A stretch of DNA of 64,000 nt from Trichoplax sp. H2. Lineage: Eukaryota; Placozoa; Uniplacotomia; Trichoplacea. Positions 1-12,186 of this stretch are shown piece after piece. The stretch lies in contig NOWV01000006.1 of NCBI GenBank assembly GCA_003344405.1, forward strand, positions 434,001-498,000, written 5' to 3'. The notes beneath the pieces are model-generated. The model saw only the letters and a program-made list of their open reading frames with translations, made no database searches and was not told the origin of the DNA. The translations under genes were made by a program, and so were the position numbers. The stretch's first letter is position 1. Each line of letters begins with the position of its first letter.

Positions 1-904
1 TCTACAGTGGAATTGATCTGGTAAAGTAAGAATAAATGAAAGATATTACAGAAGAAAGAAAATAACAAGCTAGGAACAGATTAAATTTTTCAGCTATACG
101 TGCAAAAGTAGAATGATATTACGAAGAGAGAATTATTGGCGATAGACTTACTAAATACGACATTTTCATTGCCTTTGGATGGTACTTTAACATCGGCTTT
201 GCGATTTACCGTGTTAGGATGAGATGGTCCACAACCCATTATACAAGTTAAATTGATATCAAATTAAGAGCAAGAAAAAATGATTGTAAATAGGAGGAAA
301 GCTGGAAAGAATTTAATCAGCAAATAAATATTGCTGCCAACTAGAATAACTCGATATTTATACGTTGTGACGAATATTAAGGAATAAAGTTCTTTTTCTT
401 GCTCCAAATTACTTTACCACCATTTACAAATTACAAACGATGCCTTTCTTTAGACTTGATCATTCCTGGTCAAAAATACTTATAGGACTGTATTGAAATG
501 GTTATCTACCATATCATTTCATAAATACCGTTTAGATAGATTTTGAGATAATTTTATTTTCTAGTTTAGTAATTTCTTTATGGCCTTGAGCTAGGTTAAA
601 ATCTCTCTTACTTAATATGGATAACGTCGATCATGTACGTGTAGAAACGAGTAACTCAATTTTTTTAGAGTTCAACCAAGTAAAATCGTTGATAGACCAA
701 TTTCTTTTATAGTCTAAGTGAACCTTTTAAAAATTGTGTTATAATTCCAGGATACGATAGCCTGTAGGTTAAAATAAATAATCATTCAAATCAGAACTAT
801 AATTGATCTTTACCATTTGAGTCATTATGGTGAAAAAATTAAACCGTCTACCACCGAAATAGAATAATTGTGCATTGAAAGGAAAGTATCCAAATGCATC
901 CAAT
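1..904. other. Non-coding, no feature seen
   Basis: AT-rich unique-looking sequence. I see no exon-like open frame, RNA gene or clear repeat. Confidence 0.5.
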
Positions 905-1215
905 GATAGTTTAAAGAATAATTAGAACTTTGATGGGTAAGACAAGAGTTTATAATATACTACAAGATCTTATTTTAAGTTAAGAAATAAAGTATGGCTA
1001 GTAAGTTACTATAAAAATTAAGCATGGAGATTTAGACGGGTAAATGTTTATAATGTACTTCAGAATTCTATTTTAAGCATGTAGTTAAGAAATAAAGTAT
1101 GGCGATTTAGCTATTAAGAAAATTTAAAATTAATATTTTGACAGGTAAGAGTTGATGATGTACTATGGGATCCAACTTTGAGTTTGCAGTCAAGAAATAA
1201 AGTATGGCTAGTAAA
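905..1215. repeat. Decayed tandem repeat, about 105-bp unit, three copies
   Basis: Three units begin near 933, 1033 and 1139. Each opens with a form of gatgggtaag, then tataatgtact, and closes with aagaaataaagtatgg followed by ctagtaa or a variant. The units differ by many substitutions and small indels, so the array is old. There is no coding frame. Confidence 0.7.
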
Positions 1216-1599
1216 TTGTTTCAAAATGATTGTTGTAAATTTTAAGAATATAAATTAACACTCAATAATATTTCATTATCTATGTGCACTTTGCATGTTA
1301 GCCTGTATCAACTCTTAGACAAATTTGGTAAGTAGCGACAATAAAGTAAATCAAGCAATTTCCATCATGAAATGTTTAATTTATTATAATTACTTGAGAT
1401 ATTGATTGTCATATTTTTATATTAATCGTGGCTCATGAAGAAATGAACACCACCCTTATGGCGATTCTGATAGCGATTTAAGGATATGACTAGGACATCC
1501 TTGACAACTTACTTTGATGTTATTTAAATTGCATCATTTTAACAAAATTGCGACGTTGAACTTTCAAAGGAGGGAAATAACGGAGATCAAATATTGGTG

Positions 1600-2040
1600 T
1601 TTGAAAGATTTACTTGCTACAGGAAAATTGAGCGGAAGATCGAAAGCATCTTACAGTTGGATTAGAGAACGGAAAATTATGCAGAAGACATAACACTCTA
1701 GTATGATAGATTAAGTAAGAGGACGGAAAGTGATATAGAAGATAATGCATGCTATAACATGAAAGATTAGGTTGGAGAATAAAAAATAATATGGAAGAAA
1801 TAAGGCATTCAACTGCATGGAAGATTGGAATGGAGGATGGAAAATGACGTAGAAGAAATAGTACAATCAATAACATGAAATATTGAACTTGATGACGGAA
1901 CACAATGCGGAAGAAATAACGCTTTCTACAGCATAAAAGATGAAATTGGAAGACAGAAAATGACGTCGAAGACAAAATACATTTTACAGTATGAAAACTT
2001 AAATTCGAGGACGGAAAATAATATCTATGTTAGAGGGCTT
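1600..2040. repeat. Decayed tandem repeat, 58-bp unit, about seven copies
   Basis: The landmark gaggacggaaaa (with variants) starts near 1664, 1719, 1775, 1833, 1891, 1949 and 2007, giving a 55-58 bp period. Between landmarks come agaagaaataacgc and a form of acagcatgaaagatt. The 121-codon open frame on the minus strand across this stretch is a by-product of the repeat and resembles no protein I know. Confidence 0.8.
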
Positions 2041-3754
2041 CTACCCTATCATCAATTAAGCTAGAAGAGGGAAATAACGTTGGAGATTAAACTGATAGGA
2101 TAACATAAAAAGATTCCGTTTAAGGAGAAAAATAATGTCAATAATCGATGTCTACCTATTGTAAATAGGATGAGGAAAAAATTGAAGCAACTTTGAAAAA
2201 TGAAGAAAATATATAGTCAAGAAAGAATTTTACCGATGTTATCGTTGTAGGAAATCAATTGAAGATGAATATACTCTTGTATAACAACCTAGCTGGATCG
2301 ATTGGTAACTTTTTCTCTGTCTTTCTGTAATGGTAACGTTTGTTATTAGACAAAGTGAACCATATCCATGAATCAAGAATCAATATCCAAAGTTATCAAT
2401 CAACAACAGAGGATAATGATGATAGTCTAGAAAGCAATCTCCGATTGAAAATCTATCATGTAATGATGAAATCAACCGTTATGTTCCACACCTTATAGTC
2501 GATCTTATTATTTATTGATGCTTACTTATACACACTCGTAGACTCTCTCTCTTTCTGTCCTTCTCTCACTTCTATAAATATCTCCCTTTACCAGGTTGCC
2601 ATCACTAGTCAGAGTGTAAGCAATCAATTTAGAGGAGTATATCAAAAAAACAGAAAACGTCATCAATAATGATAACTCTACTACTATTTTTGTATATAGA
2701 AAAGTAACATATCTAGACTCCTTGTTCAGTAATAGAGGGTAGAAAATTGGTTGATGACTATGATGTTTGCATGTTCTTTTTCTCTTCATCAACATGGAGA
2801 CAAAAAGGTATTACATCAAAAAAAATAACTTAGCAACGGCTATTGATAGATTGTTGTCGATCGGTTTGTATTTAGATAGTGTACTGGAGAGTAGCCGTAA
2901 TGCGTTGTACTATTAATTGGATCACTATTCAACAGCGACCTATTGCATGGATATCTTTTGGTCAAATTTGTATAGGTTAAGATTGAACAAACTGTCAAGA
3001 ATACAATCGCCATGACAATAACAAGATATAATCAATAAATGGAGACTAGTATTCAACGACTACTGTTGACACTCGATAGGATATAGTCGTTGGTCAATAG
3101 TCAGTTTATTTTAAAATAATGTCTGTTGTGACAGTATTGAAAATGACTTTCAACGGGATACAAGTGGATCAAATGGATTAAAGCAACAACAAATTGAAAT
3201 GTTGATTTAAAATCAATCTTGTTGAGATGATGGAATATGATGCTAAGGAGATGAAGTAATAGATGGTCCAATGCAGGTTATGCTCAGCAAGATAGTCCTT
3301 GTTAGCTCAAGATGACCCCAGCCAAGACGATCAGTACTGGAAAATGGAAAGGATTAATTATTATCCTTTCCCCTGGTGATTTTTAATTAACAGGGAAATA
3401 TCGTCATCTTCCATGCTGTTGAATAATTTAAGAGGTCAATGGATTCAAATTTATACTACGGCAATTTTTATTTTCAACCATGGATTCAATTTCTTCATTT
3501 CTTTTTCAACACAAGGCCGCATACTCCATTCAATAGGTTCAACATCGATTGTTTTCAATGTTACTTTATGGCTATTCAAAAGTTGCCATCCTTTGTTTAA
3601 GTTGTTTAAAATGCGAAGGGATAAGTTCACCACGGATAAAATGGATTTAGATTCAAATTAAAGAATCAATGCTGAGTAGAATAGAATAATATAATTATTC
3701 TTTTGTCATGTAAGATGTTAATGTGTTATTGTTGATCGCTGGCCGTATTATAGC
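2041..3754. other. Non-coding, no feature seen
   Basis: Low-complexity, AT-rich sequence. Short open frames near 2526-2795 and 3413-3661 have no recognisable content and no plausible splice partners. Motifs such as caacgactactgttg recur loosely near 2835-3110, but I could not define a unit. Confidence 0.4.
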
Positions 3755-5310
3755 GATGGATAATTATTCCAAATCACTTATTGTTTAGCTGTTCTGAGGA
3801 ATGAACTGTCATTAGCAGCCATTAACTACATGCCTTCCCATAGCTATACATTCCATTTTCATTAAAGTACTAGTCGAGTTGAGATACCCTGGTCCTTGGA
3901 TAAGACATCTCCAATCCAGTCGCGGTCGACTCGTTGATACCTGTACTTTCGTGCGATATGCTACGATTGAAGTTATTAGCGACAAATTTGGGGTGTTATT
4001 AACAGCTATTAGCTACTTGCCTTCCCGTAGCTATATTGTAGGCTCCGTTTTCATTTGAATTACTGATCGATTTAAGATACCCTAGTTCTTGGTTAAGATA
4101 TCTATAATTCAACCGCTATCGACCCATTGATACGCGTACTTTCGCGCGATATGTCATGATTGCACTTATTAGCGACCGATTCTGACTGTCATTAGCAGCT
4201 ATTACCTGCGTGTCTTCTTTGGCTATAAATTCTGTTTACATGGAATTCGTGGTGGACTTGAGATACCCTGGTCGTGATGCTGTGTATGAGCCCAACTTTA
4301 TTAAACTGATTAAGTATCCAATTACTGCACTATCCAACTTATTGCATCCAATTTCACGCTGTAAAGAATATGCATCTTCGATATCCTATATCTAAATACA
4401 TATTAATCTATATGATACCATGCTAGGCTATAATACTACATCTTAGTTTGACGAAATTACTACTTATTAATTATGTATAAGTATACGTATATATATATAT
4501 ATATATGGATATATGTCCAATTAGTTGTATTATGGCTATACTACTACAAATTAATTTAACTACATATAAGTATGCAGATTTTAAAAGCGTCATTCACTAC
4601 GCCTTGATTAATTAAGGTTAAGATATTTCCAAAATCCAACTACTGCCGATTTGTTGATACTCTTATTTTCGCCTGCGCTAGGCCATAATTGATGTTATTA
4701 TTACTGGCGATTATCAGATTGCGACTGTCATTAGTAATACGATAGACCGGTGTTTATCATTAATTTACAATTAGCAGCCATTAACCATACGCTTTTTATG
4801 GCTTTAGATTTCATTCTTATTGAGTTACTAGTCGATTTGCGATACCCTGGTCTTTGGTTAAGATATCTCCAATTCAACCGCTGTCAACTCGTTGATACGG
4901 CTAATTTCGCCTGTGATAGGTCATAGTTGCCGTTATATTAATTAATTATTATTAACGATCATCGGATTTTAACTGTTCGTAGTCATACGAAAGACCAGCG
5001 TTTATCATTGACTCGCAATTAGCAGCTATTAACTACATACCTCTTTTGGCTACAAATTCTATTTTCATTGATCTACTAGTGGGCCTGAGATATCCTGGCT
5101 TTGGTTAAGGTATCTCCAATCCAAATGCTGTCGACTAGTTAATATGCGTACTTTGGCCTGCGATATACCATTAATATGGTTATTAACGATCACTGGATCA
5201 TGACTGTCATTAACAGTTATCAGCTATCACTTATCTTTCTTTGACTACATTCCATTTTTATTGAATTACTGGTCAATTTGAGATATCCTAGTTAAGACAG
5301 TTCAAGTGAA
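3755..5310. repeat. Decayed tandem repeat, about 190-250 bp unit, about seven copies
   Basis: A core reading gagataccctggtc, then ttggttaagatatctccaa, then ccaaccgctgtcgac and ttgatac, recurs near 3880, 4072, 4259, 4617, 4839, 5086 and 5279. Each core is preceded by a form of ttagcagctattaactac. Spacing varies through indels, including an (at)n tract near 4490. The short open frame at 4210-4395 lies inside the array and is not a gene. Confidence 0.75.
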
Positions 5311-5389
5311 TTCTACGTAGACTTCTTGAGGATCATACCTATATCTGATAGGATTTAATTATTTTAAAAAGAGGATTAATCAGTTTTAC

Positions 5390-6075
5390 GGATGATGCGA
5401 ATGCGAGAATTCAACTGTATGCGCATACTATTCTATGTAGCAATTGGGTTAAAACTAGTTCCTCAGGGTTCTTACTGCCACATTTGGAGGGCAAGCGCTT
5501 TTACCTTATTAAATATACTAAGCTTCTATCGCCTTCATATCTTCGATAGCAATCTAGCTTTCTACAATATAAAATCCAAGATCGGATTAAAGGTAATTAC
5601 GCGTATATGCGCAATCCTGATCTTGAATTCTGGATAGAGTAAACTACAGCAGACAATAGTTGCTCGGAGTTCTCATTCCTAATTTAAAGAGTACGCGTAA
5701 TTATTTCAACTTCTTACAACACTAAACTCTATCGTCTTTATTGTCTTCGATGGTGATCTAGCTTTTCATAGTTAATAAATTTAAGATCAGGATTGAGAGG
5801 GATTATATCCTCAATCCTGCTGTTGAATTTTTGATAGAGTAAACTAGTCAATAGTTGCTGCGGGATTCTCATTCCTACATTTGACGGTCACCGTTATTGT
5901 TATTATCTTCTAGAGGGATTTAGCTATCAAACCAAACAGAGAAGTATAGTACGCGAAGTATAACGAGAAAAGGATATACTAGTAATTAATAAAAATAGAT
6001 CAGGGTTGAGGGAGATATATCTTCCATTCTGAACATAAATTCTTAATGCAATAAACTTAGTTCCTGCTCTGTACA
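5390..6075. repeat. Decayed tandem repeat, about 200-bp unit, three copies
   Basis: The end of each unit (aattctggatagagtaaac and variants) falls near 5629, 5826 and 6050. Units share ttctcattcctac, tcgccttcatatcttcgat or a variant, and aagatcaggattgag. The family differs from the one just upstream. The 81-codon open frame at 5392-5637 is a shadow of the first unit. Confidence 0.65.
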
Positions 6076-7189
6076 TATATTCTCGCCATAGGGGTCATTA
6101 ATGAGTTTGCACATTTAAACAGCGATGCCTTGCACTATATTATAGCGTCGGCTATCTTATGATCTCCATGGGACTACCCAACTACACCAGCATGATATCA
6201 TACAAAATTGGGTACTCTTATTTGGAGGTTTAACAAGAGCCTCTAGGAAGCAATTTAGACTACCCATACCTATAAGTATGCTTTTGCTATCCTTAGAATG
6301 AATTTCTTCCAGGCTGTCTAGCTTCAGCATGTTATCGGTAATATGGCGAAAAACTGTGTGCCTTAGGTAAAGAGCAAGGATTACGTCCCCATCACTGCCA
6401 ACTTACTGTATCCATTAATTTTGACAGACAACAGTAACAAAATTATAATGTGGCCTTACCGCATTATAGTTTCTACATGATACATCGCTAAATGATCCAT
6501 TTAGTAATCTATGGATGCAGTTTCAATCAGCTATCGGCTAATCTACAGGCATGCAATAATATTCTGGTTACCAGTCCCATTTTTAATGACTTGATTCATT
6601 ATGATACTTTAAATATGGAAAGTTTAATGAAATATGGAGCTTTCCTTGCCTAAAGAAAGGACATTAACAAGAGATTGATGATATATGGTATAATCAAAAC
6701 GCTGAGAATAGAATCAAAGAATAGCACAAAAAGGATTACGCTTTTTACTTTTAAGAACAAGAAAATGGCGACTGATAAATCCGAGTCGTTAAAGCTTTAT
6801 TCTTGTACTCATTAGTGATGAAAATAAATTGATCTTGAATGCAAACTTTACCTGAAGTTCTAATGTTCACTGCACATACAGTTTACAAGGTAACAGATGG
6901 CTGATACGAATTAATCCAACAGAACACTCGATTCGATCATGAAGACTACAGAAATGAAGCTTTCTATTTCACCACTACAGTTTTTCTTACTGTCTAATGG
7001 CAATCAATACACAGTAATGCTATCTCTTGCTAATTCATCATATACTGTAGTTTCCTAGGTACTGAAGGGAATGTTTTCCGTTTTTTCTACCAAAGTACCA
7101 AAACACCAGGTAGTTGATTTGAGTGAAAGCAGGAATAGCGCATTAACTATTTACTACTTTATTACAGAATAAAGTCAAATAAGGGATAG
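6076..7189. other. Non-coding, no feature seen
   Basis: AT-rich spacer between two repeat arrays. I see no exon, RNA gene or repeat unit. Confidence 0.4.
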
Positions 7190-9130
7190 TAGAATGTGAT
7201 TCATTCAATATTGTACCCAATTTCAAACGATTCTTTGAGCATTTGTAATGCAACAATCACCCAAATACAGTATCGTGGAGTATTCGATTTATCAGTACAG
7301 GGGAGATATCAGCAAAAGCGATGTTTAATCTTTTATTACTGGACGTTATTTGACCTAATTGAAATTTTAAACTTTTCTAGTTATGCACAGCTGCATTCGA
7401 ACCATTCTATTGGCGCATGGGTTTTAACGTTAACTGGAATATCTGTAAATTCTATCTGCAATTCTCTAATATTGGACGTTGTGTAAACTAATTGAAATTC
7501 TCAATCATACAGTATTATACTCGAATTAAATCATTGTGGAATAATACAGCAAAATATTTGCCACTATGCAATTTAAGAATATCTGCAAATCCTATCTTCT
7601 GTCATAATACATTATTTGAACTAGTTGAAATTTTAAATCGTTCTAATAATAAAATTAAATCAGACTAGTGAATAGCTACATTTAAATCATGCTGTTTTAG
7701 AATAATGAGCTATACTATTTGCTACTACAACTGAAATTCCTGTAAATTCTATCTGCAATTCTCTAACATTAAATGTTATATAGCATAGTTGAAATTCTAA
7801 ATCATCTTAATCATGCAGTGCTGCACTCAAATTATAATATTTTGGAATCATAAAGCAAAACATTTACCATTCTAGGAAGAATAGTTGTAAACCCTATCTT
7901 CAAAGTATTACAATGCCTTAGTTGAACTAGTTGAGATTTTAAATTATTCTAATGATGTACAGTAGGCCGATAAAATTTTATAAGACTTAATTGGTCTAAT
8001 ACATAGCAGCATTCGAATCATCTGTTGTGTGATAATGAACCACAACATTTATTACTAAAGCTGAAATTCCTGTAAACCCGATCTGTAATTCTCTAACATT
8101 CGGCGTTATATGACCTGGATAAAATTCTAAGTCACCTTAAGTCATGCAGGGCTACACTCAAATTATACTGTTGTGAAGTAATGAAGCGAAACACTTATCA
8201 CAACAGTAAAGGATAGCTGTAAGTCCTATCTTCAAACTATCATGATACGTTATTTGATCTGTTTGAGATTCTCAACTATTCTAATCATGCACAGCTGCCT
8301 TCGAATCACACTATTGTGGATAAGCTTGCACGTTATATAACCTAGTAGAAATTCTAGGTCATCCTAATCTTGAGGTGTAACGCTCAAATTATAATGCTAC
8401 GGTATGCTAAAGTGAAAAATTTACTATTATCGTAAGAATAACTGAAAATTTTATCTCTAAACTATCATTGGACGTTATTTGACCTAGTTGAAATACTAAA
8501 TTATTCTAATTATATACTATTGCATTCGAATCACATTGTTGAGTTACAATATTTCTACTACAATTGGAATATCTTTAAATCCAATCTTAAACTCTCTAAC
8601 ACTGTATGTTATATACCCTAGTTAAAATTCTAAATCATTTTAATTATGTGGTGCTGCACTCAAATTATTCTACTACGGTAAAAATGAACCCTAAGCATAC
8701 ACTATTACAGTTAGCATGCTTATAAATCCTATCGTTAATTCTCTTGCATTAAATGTTATTTGACCTAGTTGAAATTTTAAATCATTCTAGTCATATTTCA
8801 TTATGTTGTTGAAGAATAATAAAGCTTAACATTGATTGCTACAGTAGGAATACCTGTAAATCCTATATTTACTCACTACTATTGGTTGCTATCTGATCTA
8901 GTTGGAGTCACTCTAACCGTGCAGTAGTGCATTAGTTATGCGACTTTAATATATTGTTGTGAATTAATAAAAAAGCATAACATTTCCCACTACAGTAAGA
9001 ATATCTGTAAATCCCAGTCTCATTTAATCCTCTATTAATGGATGTTCTGTGACCTAGAGTAGGTGAAAATTTTAAATCATGCGAATTATGCAGTACGGCA
9101 TTCGAAACATACGTTATTAAATTGCTACAA
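7190..9130. repeat. Decayed tandem repeat, about 150-bp unit, roughly a dozen copies
   Basis: The core atctgtaaatcctatctt, followed by a short gap, ttatttgacctagttgaaat and ttaaatcattctaat, recurs near 7443, 7594, 7739, 7885, 8069, 8216, 8570, 8722, 8852 and 9008. Two alternating core variants (ctgcaattctc and cttcaaactatc) suggest a higher-order unit of about 300 bp. A 96-codon open frame at 7196-7486 is repeat-derived. Confidence 0.8.
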
Positions 9131-9659
9131 TAACGTAGATAAAATTGACTTGTCTGTTCAATATCCTTTCATATTCATTAGTATGAAGTAAGTATTGAAT
9201 TGCTAATGATGCTCATAGTATAAAATCCTTATAAATACTTTCAAGAACTAAATGCTATTACCACTAATATAAAAACTTTATTTCCTTTTATATAGTCTCA
9301 TCCCTTCTTATTACAGCGATTGATGCCATCTTAGAAGTATTTTACAGCATGGAAATATTATCAATACTACAGTATTGCATGATAACAACGTATGCTTTAG
9401 TGATCAAAGTTACCTTTATGTGTAGTTATTTGCAAAACAGCTTCCATTTCAAATGATAACGATACACTACAAAGCATAACAATCATCAAGATAGATACAG
9501 TAATAACGTGTCCAATCAATCTACAAGGTGGATCACAAGCAAACTAAGATATCCTTTTCCATTGCAACATGATATTTCTGCATAATTTAGTACAGTAACG
9601 GCTGACAGCTATCAGCCATAATCAATTTTATTATAACGCTACAATTTTTGCCAATTACT
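9131..9659. other. Non-coding, no feature seen
   Basis: AT-rich spacer between the 150-bp array and the MRPL30 region. Confidence 0.4.
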
Positions 9660-9881
9660 CTATACATCGGAAATAATTGTATTATACGTATTAGTTGGCT
9701 TATTTGTCACATGTGGATTACAGTCGACATATTTATCGAAGCCAATTTTAGTATTCGTAGTGGCATTCGAGTATGCTTCATCCGTAAACCATTTTTTTTT
9801 CCATAATTTATCGCTAGTCTGATAATCCAAAGCAAATATCATGGCAGCTATCTCATTTTTCGCCTTTTCCAATACGTTCAA
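9660..9881 (-). CDS. Uncertain small open frame downstream of MRPL30
   Basis: I do not recognise this product. The frame is open for 73 codons and reads like ordinary soluble protein, with the segments EKAKNEIAAMIFALDYQ and KLWKKKWFTDEAYSN. At 9881 the frame opens on TTG, not ATG. Either translation starts at an internal ATG near 9842, or this is a 3' exon with an acceptor just upstream (gataatag, near 9890). It lies only 70 bp beyond the MRPL30 stop on the same strand, so it could be an alternative last exon, a tiny separate gene, or chance. No signal peptide or membrane segment is visible. Confidence 0.25.
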   Translation of the reverse strand: MNVLEKAKNEIAAMIFALDYQTSDKLWKKKWFTDEAYSNATTNTKIGFDKYVDCNPHVTNKPTNTYNTIISDV

Positions 9882-9950
9882 AATAATTATCTATTATCAA
9901 ATCGTCTTGGGAGGACTGCTATGCAATTGCATAGAAGTTGTTCAACGTTA

Positions 9951-10259
9951 CTAATATCTAGGGAGAAAAACTTTACCATTGCTACATAACAAAGGACCAA
10001 TTCTTGCTTGACCATTGATAACTGCTTGACCTTCAATAATTTTCACAGGTTGGACCTTAACTAATCGATGAACTGTATGAATCATACCATTAATTGTTGG
10101 AGTATTTTTATGGACGACAGTTTTATTGATCTTATTTAATCCCAATGCCTTTAACGTTCTTTTCTCCCAATATGGCCGACCAATACCACTTCGTATCTGT
10201 GTAACCGCATGTAATTTGGAAGCAACTTGAGCACTTTTCGACATTGTTGAACGTATCAT
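9951..10259 (-). CDS. MRPL30: Mitochondrial large-ribosomal-subunit protein uL30m
   Basis: Single-exon frame of 102 codons. It carries the uL30 core: TQIRSGIGRPYWEK, then TLKALGLNKINKTVVHKN, TPTINGMIHTVHRLVKVQ, followed by a short mitochondrial-type extension ending CSNGKVFLPRY. The spacing of the QxRSxIGR, GL(x)KI and GMI(x)xVxxLVKV blocks matches bacterial L30 and animal MRPL30. It acts in the mitochondrial ribosome. The protein is shorter than human MRPL30 (about 160 residues). The N-terminus, MIRSTMSKSAQVASK, is basic and Ser-rich as in a mitochondrial targeting peptide, but an upstream exon cannot be excluded. It is divergent from VMA21, with 481 bp between the start codons. Confidence 0.85.
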   Translation of the reverse strand: MIRSTMSKSAQVASKLHAVTQIRSGIGRPYWEKRTLKALGLNKINKTVVHKNTPTINGMIHTVHRLVKVQPVKIIEGQAVINGQARIGPLLCSNGKVFLPRY

Positions 10260-10740
10260 ACGATCAATTAAAGATAAACAATTTTAAAATAACCAACTAC
10301 CAGCCAAATAAGGGAAAATTGAATCCAGATTGGGCTACTTGAAGGAGAAAAAGAGAGCAGCTCGAAATGCTAGCTAGCAATCTTATGGTCTTCCTGGCAA
10401 TAATGACTTTTATTGCTACTCGTACAATAATCTTACTTAGTGGTTGTTGACTAGGTGTTAGCACTGCGATGAGCTTTACTATAGGCTAAATGCATCATGG
10501 CTTAGGTGACACGTTGCCACTTTCCATACGCAGTCGTAGCTTGCGCATGGCACTATAGTACTCTATAGGCTAATTTGTTATATATGTACACCCTAGTAAG
10601 GCCATGGTGTGCTGTTCTAGCGCGTACGGTACATGATGCCATCGGCCATACTGTGTATTACTCACAGCGCGGCATCGCAGTAAGATTCTCTGTCGTAGTC
10701 TCAAGATTCCTTGTCGAGCCTATCAACAACGAAGAAAATC
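10260..10740. promoter_or_regulatory. Shared intergenic interval of a divergent gene pair
   Basis: 481 bp separate the MRPL30 and VMA21 start codons, so both promoters must lie here or in the 5' UTRs. I see no TATA box at a convincing position. On the VMA21 side, an upstream ATG near 10584 opens a frame that overlaps the VMA21 start out of frame. If it is transcribed it could dampen translation, but the transcription start is unknown. Confidence 0.45.
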
Positions 10741-12186
10741 ATGGCCCAACGTTCTGCAGCAGCACCAATTGCTCAACATCGAGCTCAAGTTGGCACTCAA
10801 TTCGGGTAAGAATTGGATTTCTCTTTATGGATCAAGAGGCTAGAGAGGATACTATAATAGTTATGCTACGAAAAAGTTGTCACACTGTAGAATATTTCTC
10901 AAAGGAGGATGAAATTCAATTTGTTGGTCAAGCAATCATTAATTATAAAATCAATTCCAAGAACGTAGCATAATATAGAAGCAGATTTCATACGTTACTG
11001 AGTTATAGCATGAATTATCTGCAGGTAGAATAGGTATCCTTATTGATTGTGCTAGTTATTCATAGTTTTAGGTAGGGTAGAGTGCAAGCAACATGAGTGA
11101 ACGACATAAAATATCATGCAAATCCATTTTCGACACCTTTCGTAATTATAATCAATGTACAGTACTAGTAAATAGACTGTACCAAAGGATAGAAATTATA
11201 ATAATCCTATAACCTACTCGACATCTAATACCAATCTTTGATTCGATCCAATTCTCTCACTTGATTACTAATTAATCTCTAAAGTATACTGTAATTTACA
11301 GTAAACAGCAACAATCTACAACTTCAAGCGCTCATAGTGCACGAGTAATACAAGTTCAAATACCTATCATGTATTGTGCAAAACAACTTTAGAAAGCGTT
11401 AATCTAATAATTCTCACATTATAATAGACGTAGTACGTAACACATTTGTTCTTAATAACGCTATCTGTCTATTTTACTTTGATCAATTTAGGCCCAGGGA
11501 GCTGTCTGTTTTAATGAAATTACTCTTTTATTCAATTGCTATGATTACTTTACCTATCGGATCTTATTTCCTTACCAAGGGATATTTATTCGAAGGTAAG
11601 CCAACTAGCTAACTAGCATACAATCTATACCTAGCAATGTTACAACGTTCTGTAAAGATGTCATATCTTTCATAGGATTTTACTAATCGCCTTTCTACTC
11701 ACCTGATAATTCTTATCTTATGATACGCTGTAAAATAGTAAAATCTACCTTTAATAACTTTGCATCGTGCAATGAGCCATATGGTGCAAGAAATATCAAA
11801 TCCATCGACACCTTCCATTCGTTATAACTTTCATCACACTGTTATAAGAGTAGCTCTTGTTCACTTTGTATCATTTATTGCGCCAATAAGACTAAATTAT
11901 CAACAGTTTGAAAGATATTTTCAGTAGCTAACTTTATCTTATCATTAAGTTAAAGGATAGACATATCCGTCAAGTTACGCTGACCTAATAAGCTATCAGT
12001 TATCTTGTTACAATCGATACTCAACTGTGTACAATAATTTTATTTCTTCATACAGCTTATATGGGTATTGAAAACGGCTCTATTCCTGCAGCTATAGTTA
12101 CTGTTGTTATGGTTCATGTTATAATTGGATTCTATATTCGATCAGCTTGGAATGAAGAAGTTGCTGAAAAACCAAAAGATGATTGA
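10741..12186 (+). CDS. VMA21: V-ATPase assembly factor VMA21
   Basis: Exons 10741-10805, 11492-11595 and 12056-12186 join in frame to 99 residues (human: 101). VMA21 is an ER membrane chaperone for assembly of the V0 sector of the proton pump. The product begins MAQRSAAAPIAQHRAQVG and has two hydrophobic helices. The first contains SIAMITLPIGSYFLTKGY (human MITVPIGLYFTTKSY); the second contains AAIVTVVMVHVIIGFYI and runs into AWNEE. The tail ends KPKDD, compatible with the short charged C-terminus of the family. The exon 2 acceptor could be at 11492 or, in the same frame, at 11498, which would lose two residues. Confidence 0.92.

Noticed and set aside
1610-1975. 121-codon frame in the first 2 kb
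   Set aside because: It lies inside the 58-bp tandem array and follows its period. No protein features.
7190-9130. Possible CRISPR-like or RNA-gene array
   Set aside because: Repeat units are about 150 bp, highly diverged and without unique spacers between exact short repeats; this is a decayed satellite.
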